Shown one piece after another: positions 35,789 through 46,372 of a stretch of 64,000 nucleotides of DNA. The DNA comes from Planctomycetes bacterium syqfu (GTDB lineage: Bacteria > Planctomycetota > Phycisphaerae > Phycisphaerales > Phycisphaeraceae), in contig CP087563.1 in assembly GCA_020974905.1 (NCBI GenBank), forward strand, positions 2,542,001-2,606,000, in the 5' to 3' direction. Under the pieces are notes generated by a model. The model was not told the DNA's origin, searched no databases, and saw nothing but the letters and a program-made list of their open reading frames with translations. The translations under genes were made by a program, and so were the position numbers. Within the stretch, counting starts at the first letter, position 1; each line of letters begins with the position of its first letter.

Positions 35789-38700
35789 TCATTTAAACAG
35801 ATCGACACTCGTACCCGGTTGCAGGTTCACTGGTGTTGATGAAACTTCAAACAGGTCCCATCCCTGAGATACTTTGGGCACTGTTGTGATCGGCTGATCA
35901 GTTGGGTTATGCAGTGTCACCTGCCATGAGTCAGGCGTGGGATTACTGATTGATATCTTGATGTCAGGTTGATCGCAGACAACAGGATGCCCAATAAAGT
36001 AGGTACGAGTTGCGTCACATGGCAGCGTAGCATATGCGGTATCTTCAAGCATCGGCAGCGGACGCCAATTGGGCGTGGGCAGACTCCGATCGATGAGCCA
36101 GGTCTCCCATTGCGGTTGAAGGTTGGCAATACGCGTAGGCAGATAGCTCTCCAGATCAAGCTCAGAAACCGAGAGTTCGACACTTGTCTGGCTTGGATTG
36201 ATTTGCAGCGAATGACCATCGGAATGAATTTGCCCCCGCTGGATCCTTAGCGATGCAAGATCAGAAGCCATGAATTGGAAATAGCGATCAAAGACTTCAG
36301 GTGACGTGCCAGACGGCGCACCGAGATAACCGAACTTGGTATGAATCGCCGCATCCATGGCAATGGTGCTGTTTATCGTCTGGTGTCCAAATTCAATGGT
36401 CCTACCTTTGCCCGTAATCACATATTCAAGATCGTCATCAAGGCTGATCAGCGACACCCAACCGCCTTCACCTTTGATGGTGATATACGCACCTTTCGAG
36501 AAGTGGCCTGTGCGTGGTAATTGTGAATCACCTGCTTCAAAGTGTTGACCTTCTGCGTTGATAAACGTGGTAAATGCTGTGGTCAGGAAACGGATGGCTA
36601 ATTTGGCATCGGTATCAACCGTTATGCGCTGACGTGTCTTTAAATCCATTTCATACCAGCCGGCACGCAGTCCGTCTGGCCATGAATTAAACATCGTATG
36701 CATACCCCCACCTTCAAGAAATGGGTTGGGCGCAACCGGACTCCACCAGCCCCATGTGTTACCTCTGGCAGATGGGTCTGTGGCAATGTAGTTGAGTGTA
36801 CCGCCCCCAATCAGAACATCCGGGCTGCCTAGCACTGGCATGGGTTTGGTATTCACACTTCGAATATCGGGATATCCGGGCGTGTCAATTTGCGGATAAA
36901 ACGCAAAGGTGGGTGTCGCTTTGCCGATAGGTGCACCATCAGCCGGAAGCGTGGGGTAATTACGCGTCAGTGATGTGGCAGGTTCAACATTGCCCGTCCA
37001 CCAACCGTTGCTGTGGGTCACCGAAGTCCCGCTGGGTCTGACCTGATGCTTCATATCATCTGCAGTGCGTTGCCGGCCGTAGGCAAGGTAGTTGTTGCGA
37101 TCCGAACAAATAAATTCCATCCATAGCGCATTGGCATGCCGAAGCGCCATGCTGATCGCTTCTTTGCCATTAACATCGGTGACGATGAGCATCGGATCGA
37201 ACTGCTGATTGGCTTTGAACTCGATGGATTGGTTGAAGCGTTTGGCACCATTGGGGAGGAATCGATAGATCGTCTTACCCATCGAGAGCACACGAATTTC
37301 TTTAAGGCCGACATCACTGGCCACATCCAAATAAGCGGGTGTCCGCCAGAGATCAGGACGATACCATTCACCGCGCGGCTCGACGACAAAGTTCTTGCCT
37401 TCCCATTTGAGAATACTCGGGCCCTGGGTGACATACTGGTAATGACCGGGCCACCAGATATGTTTGCTGACGAGATTGGCAAACGTCTTGGGCGGCATCG
37501 CACCGACAGTTCGCCACTTGCTTGCAAGCGCCGTTGACAACTCATCCACCGAGTCCATCAGGTTAAGTGTCACCGGCAAAACACCATTACGCGTGCTGTT
37601 CATGCGAATCAAATCATCGTGATAGTTGTCAATCACCTTGCCATGTTCGGTGGCATAGAGTGCAAAGGCGCAATGGAATTTGTCCTCCCAAAACGGCATG
37701 CGTTCCTGACTTCGATTGAAGTAGCCCATAATGCCTTTGTGTTTGTTCTGGGTGTAGATGTACTGAAACAGAAACTGTGACCGCCGAACTTTTTTCGGAT
37801 CACCGAGATTGTTAAACGCATCGCCGTTTTCCGTAAGGACTCTTGGTTCGGGGAAGACGGTCTGATCGCCATAGAGGTAGATTTGGTTTTGACCATACGC
37901 ATCCTTGCCACGCAATCCGGGGCATGCCCAGAATTCGTCATTCGTCGCAGCAGCACAATCGGCTTTGAGTGCATCAAAGGCAGCTTGGTTGGTCGACTCC
38001 AATGGATCAAGAAACACGATCCCATCAAGTCCGGCAGCCTTGGCAGCTTCAACCCATTGCTTGACGGTGTTGGCGCCCCCTGCATGATTGGAGCGCGCGC
38101 CGATGATCAGATTGGTCTGCTTGACTGGCTCAGTCGGATCCGGTGTTTTGTAGTCTGACCAATCCAACAACTCACGCTTGGGCCAAGTCTTTTTGGGAGG
38201 ATTGAGCACCTGCTCTGGCGTGGATTTACCTCCAAGTCCCTTGGCCAAGGACGGCTGGGCAAGATGTCTGAAAGTGTTGGAGATCACCGCAATCCAATCA
38301 CTGTCGGGGCCAAGAATGGCACGCACGGGTGGACAGTTGACCGGCGGTGCAAAGAACCATGCAGGCGGAAAACCAAAGGCTGCCAAACGCCCTGCTCCAA
38401 CTTCCCGAACCGCTAAAATCGTGGGCGACTTGACGGTTTCTTTGGGGACAAATGGTAAGGCGTGTGGCAGTTTCTCTTCTTTATAAGGTTCGGCCTGCGT
38501 GGTCGGCGATCCCTTGACAATCGCTGTCCATGTGTCATCGGTCTGGACACAAGTCATCGGCACGGTTGCCAGGTAGTTTTGTGGCCCAAGCAGATACACC
38601 TGCTTAGCGTTGTTGTTAAATGGTGAGGCGATTGCAGCGGTCGGCATCAGATAGCATCGCATCGATTTGATACGTTGACTTTCATCGGTTTCAACCACAC

Positions 38701-39109
38701 GAGCTACAGGAAGCCTTGCACCGTATTGAGCGAGAAAATCCTGGCGGGCAAGCCAATCTTCTTCCTGAGTTCCTGAAATGGATTTGCCATGATAACGACT
38801 TGCCTGCAGGACCATCACCCCACCGCCCCGTGCAAGAAAGTCATGCAGCGCATCGCGGATTGCAGGCGTTTCATAGCCTTTATTCAAGACGACGACGTTG
38901 TAGTCACCGGACTTGAGCAGTTGGGGAACATCCTGGGGATTGCCACGATGCACGCCGATTCCCTGGGCTGTTAATGGCCGTGTGACATCAGCGTTGTGTG
39001 TCGGGAATGTGAATAAGACAGATGGGATTGTTTGCTCCGCCTTGCATGTTAATGCGAGAAAGACCGTGCACAAACAAATGATCACGCGGGAATACGGGTT
39101 AATATGCAT
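35789..39109 (-). CDS. Giant secreted protein of unknown function, cassette 3
   Basis: About 1106 residues. The ATG at 39109 overlaps the pseudopilin stop by 11 bases and begins a signal peptide ([20 protein letters not shown]). Residues ~35-300 look like a flavodoxin/ThuA-type alpha/beta domain ([20 protein letters not shown], then [14 protein letters not shown]). Residues ~310-520 have a PHP- or barrel-like pattern ([20 protein letters not shown], then [10 protein letters not shown]). The rest is beta-rich, with repeated sandwich-like segments and a closing Ig-like stretch. It occupies the place of the secreted CAZyme in the cassette plan, so a role on sulfated fucan is inferred. I recognise no catalytic motif with certainty. 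Confidence 0.6.
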   Translation of the reverse strand: MHINPYSRVIICLCTVFLALTCKAEQTIPSVLFTFPTHNADVTRPLTAQGIGVHRGNPQDVPQLLKSGDYNVVVLNKGYETPAIRDALHDFLARGGGVMVLQASRYHGKSISGTQEEDWLARQDFLAQYGARLPVARVVETDESQRIKSMRCYLMPTAAIASPFNNNAKQVYLLGPQNYLATVPMTCVQTDDTWTAIVKGSPTTQAEPYKEEKLPHALPFVPKETVKSPTILAVREVGAGRLAAFGFPPAWFFAPPVNCPPVRAILGPDSDWIAVISNTFRHLAQPSLAKGLGGKSTPEQVLNPPKKTWPKRELLDWSDYKTPDPTEPVKQTNLIIGARSNHAGGANTVKQWVEAAKAAGLDGIVFLDPLESTNQAAFDALKADCAAATNDEFWACPGLRGKDAYGQNQIYLYGDQTVFPEPRVLTENGDAFNNLGDPKKVRRSQFLFQYIYTQNKHKGIMGYFNRSQERMPFWEDKFHCAFALYATEHGKVIDNYHDDLIRMNSTRNGVLPVTLNLMDSVDELSTALASKWRTVGAMPPKTFANLVSKHIWWPGHYQYVTQGPSILKWEGKNFVVEPRGEWYRPDLWRTPAYLDVASDVGLKEIRVLSMGKTIYRFLPNGAKRFNQSIEFKANQQFDPMLIVTDVNGKEAISMALRHANALWMEFICSDRNNYLAYGRQRTADDMKHQVRPSGTSVTHSNGWWTGNVEPATSLTRNYPTLPADGAPIGKATPTFAFYPQIDTPGYPDIRSVNTKPMPVLGSPDVLIGGGTLNYIATDPSARGNTWGWWSPVAPNPFLEGGGMHTMFNSWPDGLRAGWYEMDLKTRQRITVDTDAKLAIRFLTTAFTTFINAEGQHFEAGDSQLPRTGHFSKGAYITIKGEGGWVSLISLDDDLEYVITGKGRTIEFGHQTINSTIAMDAAIHTKFGYLGAPSGTSPEVFDRYFQFMASDLASLRIQRGQIHSDGHSLQINPSQTSVELSVSELDLESYLPTRIANLQPQWETWLIDRSLPTPNWRPLPMLEDTAYATLPCDATRTYFIGHPVVCDQPDIKISISNPTPDSWQVTLHNPTDQPITTVPKVSQGWDLFEVSSTPVNLQPGTSVDLFK

Positions 39110-39788
39110 ACTGAAAAGTGTCCGTACTGGAATTGCCGATATTGCTGTATTCGGGAACGACTTTGACAACGCCATCAGCCATCAATGCATTGGTATGATC
39201 ACCATGGCGCGGATAACGCGGGTAAAACGGCCGGGTCGATGTCACATCGTTTTCCCAGCGAAAAGTTGAAAAATCGATGTGCTCGTAACGATGCCGACGT
39301 CCTTCGCCGATGAGGATGACTTTCTCCGGCGGATTCTTAATATCCAAAGAGGTCTTGACCCGATTTAATTGACCAATTTCAAACATGCCCCAAATCCCGC
39401 AATAGTCTCGCGTCCCATCTGAACCATCCGTCCAGCTTGGATTGAACTTGGTGTAAAAATCCGGCGTGTGACTGGGACAGGTAAACACCGTTGGACTACC
39501 AAGCTTGGGTTGAGGCAGTACGCCCTGAAGCACCATCATTCGCGCCCATGACATGTTGACATTGGGTGCCTTCATGGTTTGCGGGAACATGTCTTCGTTT
39601 TCATCCTGATAGACCTGCATGGCCAAGCCGATCTGCTTGAGATTGGACATGCATACGATGTTCCGCGAAGCGTTTCGTGCACCGGCAAGAGCGGGTAAAA
39701 GCACAGAGATTAAGAGTGACACAATCGAGATGACAACCAACAACTCGATTAACGTGAACCCCCTTTTCAAGGCGTGATAAGTCATCAT
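39099..39788 (-). CDS. Prepilin-like protein (pseudopilin) with H-X9-DG motif, cassette 3
   Basis: 229 residues. The leader [10 protein letters not shown] precedes [20 protein letters not shown] with Glu5 of the mature form. The C-terminal signature is H195-X9-D205-G ([19 protein letters not shown]). The Shine-Dalgarno is AGGAG. It lies 12 bases after the regulator's stop and overlaps the giant secreted gene, so expression of the three should be tightly linked. Confidence 0.93.
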   Translation of the reverse strand: MMTYHALKRGFTLIELLVVISIVSLLISVLLPALAGARNASRNIVCMSNLKQIGLAMQVYQDENEDMFPQTMKAPNVNMSWARMMVLQGVLPQPKLGSPTVFTCPSHTPDFYTKFNPSWTDGSDGTRDYCGIWGMFEIGQLNRVKTSLDIKNPPEKVILIGEGRRHRYEHIDFSTFRWENDVTSTRPFYPRYPRHGDHTNALMADGVVKVVPEYSNIGNSSTDTFQYAY

Positions 39789-39800
39789 ATTGGCTCCTGG

Positions 39801-40895
39801 TTAGCGAGAAGCAGTCGGCTCAAGACTCGGTGAAACCCATTGGCGGATCGATGACTGCCTGGGCCTGGAGACATGCTCAATGGCTTGCTGAAAAATCGCT
39901 CGACGGTCAAAGGTGCATGTGTCACCGGCAATATAAAATTGAGATTCCGATACGGTGACTTCCACACCAATGACGCGTGTGCGATGTTTGACGTTTCGTT
40001 GCGTCACGGCTTCACGAATCCGTTGAGCACGCTTTAATCCTGGGACAACAAATCCAACCGGCCCGGTGATGCTTTGCGCCAAATCATCCAGACGCTGCCC
40101 ATAGTCCGATTGATTGCCAGGGACAATACGAAAAAAATTGCCCGCAGCCGAGTCCTGTTTAATACCAATCAACGGACGCTTCGCAAGGCCTTGATCAACC
40201 AACGTTTCTTCAACACCAAGTCGAGTCAGTTGATAACCCGGACCATCTTCAGGCATGCCCACATAAATGATTCGACGAAACCCATCAAGCAGAAGTGATG
40301 TCGTTGCAGCACGGCCTGCTCTTGTATAGTCAGGCATGAGAAAATCCTGATCCGGCTCTTCAAGGCGATAAGGTTCGGTGTGCAGAACGCGCGTGCCGTT
40401 GTCAACCAACTCCATCAGCAATTCATCGTGATGAGGTAATGTCGGCGTGCATGCAGCGAGTAACGCCTGGTGACGCTGTTGTTTGACACGCTCAAGAAAC
40501 AGACGCTCGATCTCGCTGTCATATTTCGTGGCATCCTGAGCGTAAATGCCAAGCGTGTAACCATGCGTTAATGCCAGTGATGTCAGACGCGCCAAATCGG
40601 GAACCGTCGCACCACACATGACTGAAATAATATTGGCAGTACCTTGAGCTTGATCAACCGGACAGACATGACTTCCCGACCCACGACGCGTTGAAACCCG
40701 GCCATCTTCGACCAGGCGCATCATGGCTTTACGCAATGTCCCACGGTTGACTTTAAATCGCTCACACAGATCACGCTCAGAAGGCAATCGGGAGTGTGCA
40801 GCCAGCGAACCGGTCTGAATGTCGGAGAGAATGGCCTGGTACACACGGTCTGCCATGGGGCCCAGTTTGGTGCTGTCGCTCAGATCTGCTTGCAT
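39801..40895 (-). CDS. GntR-type regulator with sugar-binding-like domain, cassette 3
   Basis: About 364 residues from the ATG at 40895 (MQADLSDSTKLG, with AAGGTGAT upstream). A longer in-frame start would extend through the operator region and is rejected. The winged helix is at ~10-75 (ADRVYQAILSDIQTGSLAAH, then CERFKVNRGTLRKAMMRLVE). An effector domain of periplasmic-binding type follows (AATTSLLLDGFRRIIYVGMP). It is first in the minus-strand operon and divergent from the 41111 enzyme, with a 30-bp palindrome between them. Confidence 0.88.
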   Translation of the reverse strand: MQADLSDSTKLGPMADRVYQAILSDIQTGSLAAHSRLPSERDLCERFKVNRGTLRKAMMRLVEDGRVSTRRGSGSHVCPVDQAQGTANIISVMCGATVPDLARLTSLALTHGYTLGIYAQDATKYDSEIERLFLERVKQQRHQALLAACTPTLPHHDELLMELVDNGTRVLHTEPYRLEEPDQDFLMPDYTRAGRAATTSLLLDGFRRIIYVGMPEDGPGYQLTRLGVEETLVDQGLAKRPLIGIKQDSAAGNFFRIVPGNQSDYGQRLDDLAQSITGPVGFVVPGLKRAQRIREAVTQRNVKHRTRVIGVEVTVSESQFYIAGDTCTFDRRAIFQQAIEHVSRPRQSSIRQWVSPSLEPTASR

Positions 40896-40970
40896 GTTGC
40901 TGATCACCTTCTTGTTCAAACTAGCATTAAATATTAGGCCCACAATGACAGAAGTCAAGAACAAAAAAAA

Positions 40971-41000
40971 CCAAAAATATTCCAATTGGTATATTTTTGG
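40971..41000. promoter_or_regulatory. Near-perfect 30-bp palindrome, candidate operator of cassette 3
   Basis: The arms CCAAAAATAT (40971-40980) and ATATTTTTGG (40991-41000) are exact inverted copies. The centre TCCAATTGGT contains the perfect palindrome CCAATTGG. Over 30 bases only one symmetric pair breaks the match. It lies between the divergent regulator and the 41111 gene and probably covers both promoters. Confidence 0.72.
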
Positions 41001-41110
41001 AACACGTTATAATGCAGACAATTTCCTCCTTCAACCGATTGATTCCGTCAGAACACGCACACACAATTAACAATAAACATCTATAAAATATCATCATACG
41101 GAGAAATGCA

Positions 41111-43144
41111 TTGTATAGCCCCCATCCTGAGATCAACGCACGGCGCCAAGCGTGGTATACCCATGTCCGCCAGAATATGCACCAAGTGGTTGAACCTGAT
41201 GGACGCGCACAAAGTGTCCTGTTTGCAGCCCCCTACCGCTCACCAGTTTGGATTCTGCCAGCGCTGTACACCGGCAGTGATACGGACATCAAGCTGGCCA
41301 ACGCCCTGGCAGCACGCTATCACAACGATGACCGGGGGCGTTGCCAATGCTTCAATATCTTTCAAACCAATCTCTTTGCACACTGTCTGCATCGCTTTGA
41401 CAAATTGCTCTCCGACGAGGCGCGCCAGGTCATGCACTGGCATGCTGATCTGATCTGCAATGATCCGCTCGCCTCACAACGTGCGGACTTCAAATTTCAA
41501 GGCGCCAATGACAACATGCCCATGATGGCGACCTACGGGATGATCTTTGCAGGCGAGTATTGCCAAAGCCAATCAACCATCGACCACGGCATATGGAACC
41601 TGGAACAACTGGCACGCCAACTCAGACGCAGCGCATGGCTTGGTGAATTCAACAGTTCAACCTACACCGCCATCACGCTCAGCGGTGCAGCCAAAATCGC
41701 TTCATTCTCACAGACACCCTACGCAAGGGAACTGGCCCAAAAAATCGAACACCGCATCTGGGTGGAGTTATTCGCCCATTTTCACCCCACAACATTCCTT
41801 CAGGCTGGTCCCCAATCACGTGCGTACATTGTGGATCGTTGCGGTGGGACACACAGTCTTCAAATGCTCTACTGGTTAGTACTCGGTGAAAACCTCTCTG
41901 GACGTGATCCAATCAAAACCTACTTTGACTGGGACGGCAAAGAGGTCACACACTTTGCAGGCAATGCTATGAAAAACGCCGCCGAATTTTGCGACTTGTT
42001 CGATGCAGACTTTCATCTTCCTGATCAAATCAAGGAGTGGATGGTCAATCGCCAATATCCTTTCACCGTTCAAGGACGTGCTGAATGTTTCAAAAACCCT
42101 ATGGAACAAGGGGCGGAATACCATACCTACACCTACATGCAGCCCGACTACACGCTTGGCACGGTCAACACTGCAATCACTGATAACATGCAGACACTTA
42201 ATCTTTATACAACTTACAAGCATGCAGACGAACCAACCAACTTCACCCAATCCGGTACGATTTTCCCGCAATATATGCGGAATAATGAAACCCTCGGCAT
42301 ACTCGAAACGTCACCAGACAAGTCAGCTACCGGTGAAAAGTTTTTGCCTGATCATGCGTGGTATCATGCGTATCAACACCAAAATCACGCGCTACTCACA
42401 GCGATTCCCGATCCAGGCATTTCAAGAAAACCCATCTCCAGCCTGAAACTTGGATTGATATTCCCCTGTCACTATCAAGGGATCAACCGCTACATCCTTG
42501 GCAAGCAAATCCGAAACAGCAATGAGCTTTCGTCGACACCAATCATCGAACCTATCTCCATTCACACAGGCAGTATTTACCTGCACGTCCAGCCTTTAAT
42601 CCTCGCACAGCTTTCCTGCGAAGCACGCATCCGCATGACTGATCATAACAAGCGTTATCAAGTCCTCGAACTGGTCACATACGAAGGCCCCAAACGTACC
42701 TTTACCCGCGAACAATTAAGCCTGCTCTGTACGGGTATGTATGTGAATATTGTTGAGAAAAATCAATTTAAAACGCTTGAGAAGTTTCACGAACATATGT
42801 CGGATATCAATGTTCTGGATTACTATTCAGTTGGTATCCGCAACATTCGTATCCAACATCACGATATCGATTTTGAGCTTGCCATCACCGCACATAACCT
42901 TGGCTTGCGCAACGCTTGTGTCAATGGTCAACCGATCGATACGCCGCTGATGTCTATTGACCAGTTGCAGATCGACCAACTCCCATTTATGGGCAAAGAC
43001 ATACCCCAAACCACCAAACCATTCCCATGGTCCGATTCAATGTCCAACCATCCAGCCAATTGGCCCTGGATGATCGGATCAGATGGCAACAACGCAGCGC
43101 CAAACTATCAAACCTACACAGCAATACCCGGACTTTTTGATTAA
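41111..43144 (+). CDS. Unassigned cytoplasmic enzyme, probably (alpha/alpha)-toroid, cassette 3
   Basis: 677 residues from a TTG at 41111, with GGAG seven bases upstream; an overlapping ATG at 41106 is in another frame and leads to a shadow. No signal peptide. The first ~350 residues are helical with toroid-like repeats (NIFQTNLFAHCLHRFDKLLS, then EFNSSTYTAITLSGAAKIA and GGTHSLQMLYWLVLGENLSG). The rest is beta-rich (RMTDHNKRYQVLELVTYEGP). The layout recalls polysaccharide lyases or GH88/GH105-like toroids, but I cannot assign a family. Divergent placement from the regulator resembles GH130 in cassette 1, so it likely finishes the imported oligosaccharide. Confidence 0.6.
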   Translation: MYSPHPEINARRQAWYTHVRQNMHQVVEPDGRAQSVLFAAPYRSPVWILPALYTGSDTDIKLANALAARYHNDDRGRCQCFNIFQTNLFAHCLHRFDKLLSDEARQVMHWHADLICNDPLASQRADFKFQGANDNMPMMATYGMIFAGEYCQSQSTIDHGIWNLEQLARQLRRSAWLGEFNSSTYTAITLSGAAKIASFSQTPYARELAQKIEHRIWVELFAHFHPTTFLQAGPQSRAYIVDRCGGTHSLQMLYWLVLGENLSGRDPIKTYFDWDGKEVTHFAGNAMKNAAEFCDLFDADFHLPDQIKEWMVNRQYPFTVQGRAECFKNPMEQGAEYHTYTYMQPDYTLGTVNTAITDNMQTLNLYTTYKHADEPTNFTQSGTIFPQYMRNNETLGILETSPDKSATGEKFLPDHAWYHAYQHQNHALLTAIPDPGISRKPISSLKLGLIFPCHYQGINRYILGKQIRNSNELSSTPIIEPISIHTGSIYLHVQPLILAQLSCEARIRMTDHNKRYQVLELVTYEGPKRTFTREQLSLLCTGMYVNIVEKNQFKTLEKFHEHMSDINVLDYYSVGIRNIRIQHHDIDFELAITAHNLGLRNACVNGQPIDTPLMSIDQLQIDQLPFMGKDIPQTTKPFPWSDSMSNHPANWPWMIGSDGNNAAPNYQTYTAIPGLFD

Positions 43145-43248
43145 ACAGAATTTGACGTGCTGATGACTTGTCACAACAGTATGAAATTGGAAACAATCTT
43201 TAATAAACACCTGATCCCAAAATCACGCCAATGAGCCCAAGTCAATAC

Positions 43249-43468
43249 CAGTGCCGAATTCGGTGCCAAGAAAACCGCCCCGGGCCAGAAATGGTGCAAA
43301 ATGTCAGTCCGGGTTGCTGTCAAGAATTGACAAAAAGAACACGCCCAGAAAACAAACCCAATTTGCCCTAACTCTCGCCCTACGCGCCAAATAAACAACG
43401 GCTGACATTTGCTGTCAGCCGTTGTCAAAGAGCGGGTGAACGGACTCGAACCGTCGACAATCACGTTG
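43249..43468 (-). repeat. Cassette-border repeat, copy C
   Basis: One of the best-preserved copies. It begins (plus-strand view) with the near-palindrome GTGCCGAATTCGGTGCC and two further degenerate boxes. It continues through the AACTCTCGCCC block and the perfect hairpin (43395-43425), and ends with an intact tRNA-like 3' part at 43430-43467. On the minus strand that part has T-stem GACGG/CCGTT, loop TTCGAGT and acceptor strand CACCCGC-T, which fits a glycine tRNA starting GCGGGTG. No 5' tRNA half is present beside it. It separates cassette 3 from the radical SAM island. Confidence 0.9.
43395..43425 (-). terminator. Hairpin of repeat copy C
   Basis: A perfect 13-bp stem (ACAACGGCTGACA and its complement) with loop GCAAA, followed on the minus strand by TTTATTT. 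It lies about 315 bases downstream of the radical SAM stop. Confidence 0.65.
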
Positions 43469-43740
43469 GCAACGGGGCGCGACAGTTCGTATCAATCGAA
43501 TAAAACGATAGTTATGTAATTTCGGGGTTATGAGTACCGAATTTGGTGACATGGTAACAAATTTACGTAAAACATAGTGCACAAAAGCTTTGCAAGCAAT
43601 ATCGCACGATGTCGTTTTAACCTGGTTTGGCCCAAAGGCCACGACGTTTGGCCGCGTTGCGTTCGAGCAAATGAAGTGGCTAAGATGATTGCTCTGTTCC
43701 TAAAAGCCAAACTCGTACACGTCGAATCTTCATGCTAGTA
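43469..43740. other. Spacer between repeat C and the radical SAM gene
   Basis: No gene is supported. Short overlapping minus-strand frames look like translated non-coding sequence. A box ACCGAATTTGGT near 43537-43548 resembles the GTGCCGAATTCGG boxes of the border repeat, so a more decayed copy may extend here. Confidence 0.4.
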
Positions 43741-44697
43741 TCACCACAAAGTAGCTTGATTAGCAGGCCGCTTTGCTGCTTTGGCAGTTACCGTTAGGTT
43801 GGTCAAGTGACATTTACTACTGGTCAGGTCTTCATTCTTGCAACCACAGATATTGAGTGTCAGATCATGTTGTTGGGCGATGTGCCGAATACGCTCCAGT
43901 TGCGTCTCGCGTATCTTGGCAGGTAACGACAACGCGGAACTGCTACTTCCACAGATTGCAGATCGCTTAGCTTGTTCGAAAGGCTCAAAAATCCGATTGA
44001 GTAAATCCGGATCGGCGATATTGCGTTTGAATGAACCGGCAATGGCAGGACGCAGAAATAGATAACTGGCAGAAACATGGCGAACACCACAAGCTGCTAT
44101 ACGTGCAAACAAGCGATCCAGATCATCATCATGATCCGTCACACCATGAATCAGTGGGTCAGCTCTCAACGATGTTGTCACGCCAATACGAACTAGTTGC
44201 CCAAGTGTTTTCAAGCGATCATTTGCCGATGCGGTATTGGGTTCGATGACATCATTAAGTGCATCGTCCAATGTACACAGCCCCACCTGGCCTGCAACTA
44301 ATTCTGGTTGCTTGGCAAATAGTTCAAGAAACATTTCTGGAACCGAACCCTTGGTGACAAACTGGATTCCAATCCCCCGTTCCAGCAATAACTCCATCAC
44401 CTGATAAGCCTGATCCAATACTTCCTTGACCGGCATAAACGCATCCGATGACGGACTGAAATAAACAGCCAGCGGCTTATTGCGTTTGCGATCCAACTCA
44501 CGTGCGATCAATTGTGCAGTGTTTTGATAGACCCGAACCGTGCTTTGTCCTGGATACTGTGAATAGCCCCGAATGTAGCAATAGATGCAATCGTGAACGC
44601 AGCCCGTCGTCAGATTGACCGTCGGCAAATAGGACAAGCAACGCAAACTCGACGGCGTCAATGCTTTTGATTTCCGATCAACCAACTCAACTTTCAC
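43741..44697 (-). CDS. Radical SAM protein of the spore-photoproduct-lyase-like type
   Basis: 318 residues. The 4Fe-4S motif C33-x3-C37-x2-C40 is clear (TTGCVHDCIYCYIRGY). It is followed by a partial barrel with VYFSPSSDAFMPVKEVLDQA, IQFVTKGSVPEM and VTTSLRADPLIHGV. The C-terminus carries C284, C286 and C296 (ICGCKNEDLTSSKCHL), likely ligands of a second cluster. The pattern matches SplB-related proteins of unknown substrate found widely in bacteria. It lies in an island between repeats C and D with a broken methyltransferase gene, unlike the glycan cassettes around it. Confidence 0.85.
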   Translation of the reverse strand: MKVELVDRKSKALTPSSLRCLSYLPTVNLTTGCVHDCIYCYIRGYSQYPGQSTVRVYQNTAQLIARELDRKRNKPLAVYFSPSSDAFMPVKEVLDQAYQVMELLLERGIGIQFVTKGSVPEMFLELFAKQPELVAGQVGLCTLDDALNDVIEPNTASANDRLKTLGQLVRIGVTTSLRADPLIHGVTDHDDDLDRLFARIAACGVRHVSASYLFLRPAIAGSFKRNIADPDLLNRIFEPFEQAKRSAICGSSSSALSLPAKIRETQLERIRHIAQQHDLTLNICGCKNEDLTSSKCHLTNLTVTAKAAKRPANQATLW

Positions 44698-44741
44698 GAT
44701 GTCCCCCTGCTGATATGCCGGAATTAGCTTTCAATATGCTA

Positions 44742-46372
44742 CTACCCAAATCGCTTCCCGGGAAGGAGATTTTGACTTTCTTTTCCTGACAAACAAAGCA
44801 AATTGGTCCCAGGCATATGCTTTCTGTTAGTTGCATCCGAGGCAGCTACATTTGAAAGCTTCAACTCTTTTAAATGCCTGTGCAGAACACCGGGTGTCAA
44901 ATCAATATCTTCAATGACAACCAACCGACTCAACTCGCACATAACAGACAACGCACCCGGAGAGTCTTGGCTATCAGTCAGCAATAATGCCTTTGAATTC
45001 AACCGGCGTACTGGGAAATAGATCGTCTTATTATCAGAAAGTCCGTTCCAATCCTGACGCCAGATCACATCGACAGCTCGAAAATAATCTGAAAGTGACA
45101 ACAACTGAAACGTCGATCCTCTATGGAGTTTTATCTTTGAGTTAGATACAATCAAATGTGTCGATCCTGTACCTTCGGGCGCAAGACATACATCGGGCAA
45201 ATAGGCTTGGCCAAGCCAATCAGATTGACTTAAGGTGCCTTGAGAAAGTCGATTAATCTGATACCAATCATCAACACTCCCAATCGAAAACTCACTCAAA
45301 TTGTCGAACAATCGACAGCACAGAATAATGTCAACATAACCAGAACGCCCCATCTTCTGCATTGACCGAAGCCATTGCCTCCAATCACTACGTTGGCAGT
45401 GAATTCCAGAAACAAGACGCAGTAATTGTTTGTTCTTCAAAAACCGACGTGTATTGTGTGGCTGAAGATCAACCAAAGTCCAATCGATTTTATTCTGACA
45501 AAAATATCTGGATTATTTTCAGTTAACCTTTCAAAAATCCTTTGCGACAATGATCCGCTACCTCCACCCAGATCGACAAATGAAAATACAGTTCTCAAGC
45601 AAGGCTCAAAACCATTATTAATCAATGGTTCAATTGCATAATCGGAAATACACTTTGCTCGACTTTTCGATCTAGGATCAAACTTTCTGGTTAATGCAGA
45701 AGAGAATTTCTGAATACACCGAAATGATCCCGCCCTGTGGTCCAAAGCAGCCGCTGGATAAACAAATAAAGATATTTTTCTTTTCACGTCAATTGAATAC
45801 TGACGATAATGATAAAATACATCAATAAAATCCAAACTAAAATCTACGCTCCGACAAGCCGTCAACAAAGGTAAAAATTTAGGATCATCATAAACTTGTG
45901 GACAACGAATTTTCGACAGCAAGTAAATGGGATTTCTTACGTTTGATGTAACAGCAGCACAACTCTCAAAAGTAGCCCCCTCGTGCAGAACTGTGGACTC
46001 CATGCTCAACATTTTTCCTAATACCGTTTGAAATACTTTATTCTGCGGTAGTAACGAATGCACTTTTTTTAATAAAAGGAAATATGAATAGCAATAGTCC
46101 TGTGCCAGTGGCAAATCAAAGCATGATTTTATATATTTGCTTTGGTATCGTTCTAACTGGTGAAGCAATTTGATCTGATCAGGTGCAAACGCATAAATCT
46201 CAGGCTTCCAGTATTGTTCCCACGAACATACCTGAAAACTCAATCGCTTATTGGGAAGTATATCGATTGTTCGTAGTAATTTTTCACTTTGCAGTACTTC
46301 AGAGATAGCTGCTTGATTTTCTTTTTGCAATGAACTCTGACACACTTGCATTGATATGGTACTTGCAGGCAT
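44742..46372 (-). pseudogene. SAM-dependent methyltransferase-like gene, split by a frameshift
   Basis: Two overlapping frames form one ~540-residue protein. The first (46372-45437) ends in a class I methyltransferase motif I (FVDLGGGSGSLSQRIFER) followed by NNPDIFV. The match then jumps frame near 45490 to IDWTLVDLQPHNTRRFLKN, the usual second and third strands, and continues in the second frame (SGYVDIILCCRLFDNLSEFS) to 44742. A one-base indel explains the break; it may be genuine decay or a sequencing error. The N-terminal 260 residues are helical and unrecognised. The gene is more AT-rich than its neighbours, suggesting a different origin. It is 44 bases upstream of the radical SAM gene, so the pair may have worked together. 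Confidence 0.6.

Noticed and set aside
41106-41453. ATG-started frame at 41106 as the gene following the cassette 3 operator
   Set aside because: It is out of frame with the 677-residue protein and ends after 115 codons. The TTG at 41111 has a properly spaced Shine-Dalgarno and opens the long frame.
43240-43300. Sigma-54 promoter from TTGGCACC words in the repeat
   Set aside because: The TGGCAC part matches the -24 element, but no GC at the required -12 spacing follows, and the words repeat several times without a gene start nearby.
43430-43467. Complete tRNA gene at repeat copy C
   Set aside because: Only the T-arm, acceptor 3' strand and part of the anticodon arm are present. No 5' half with D-arm is found within 100 bases.
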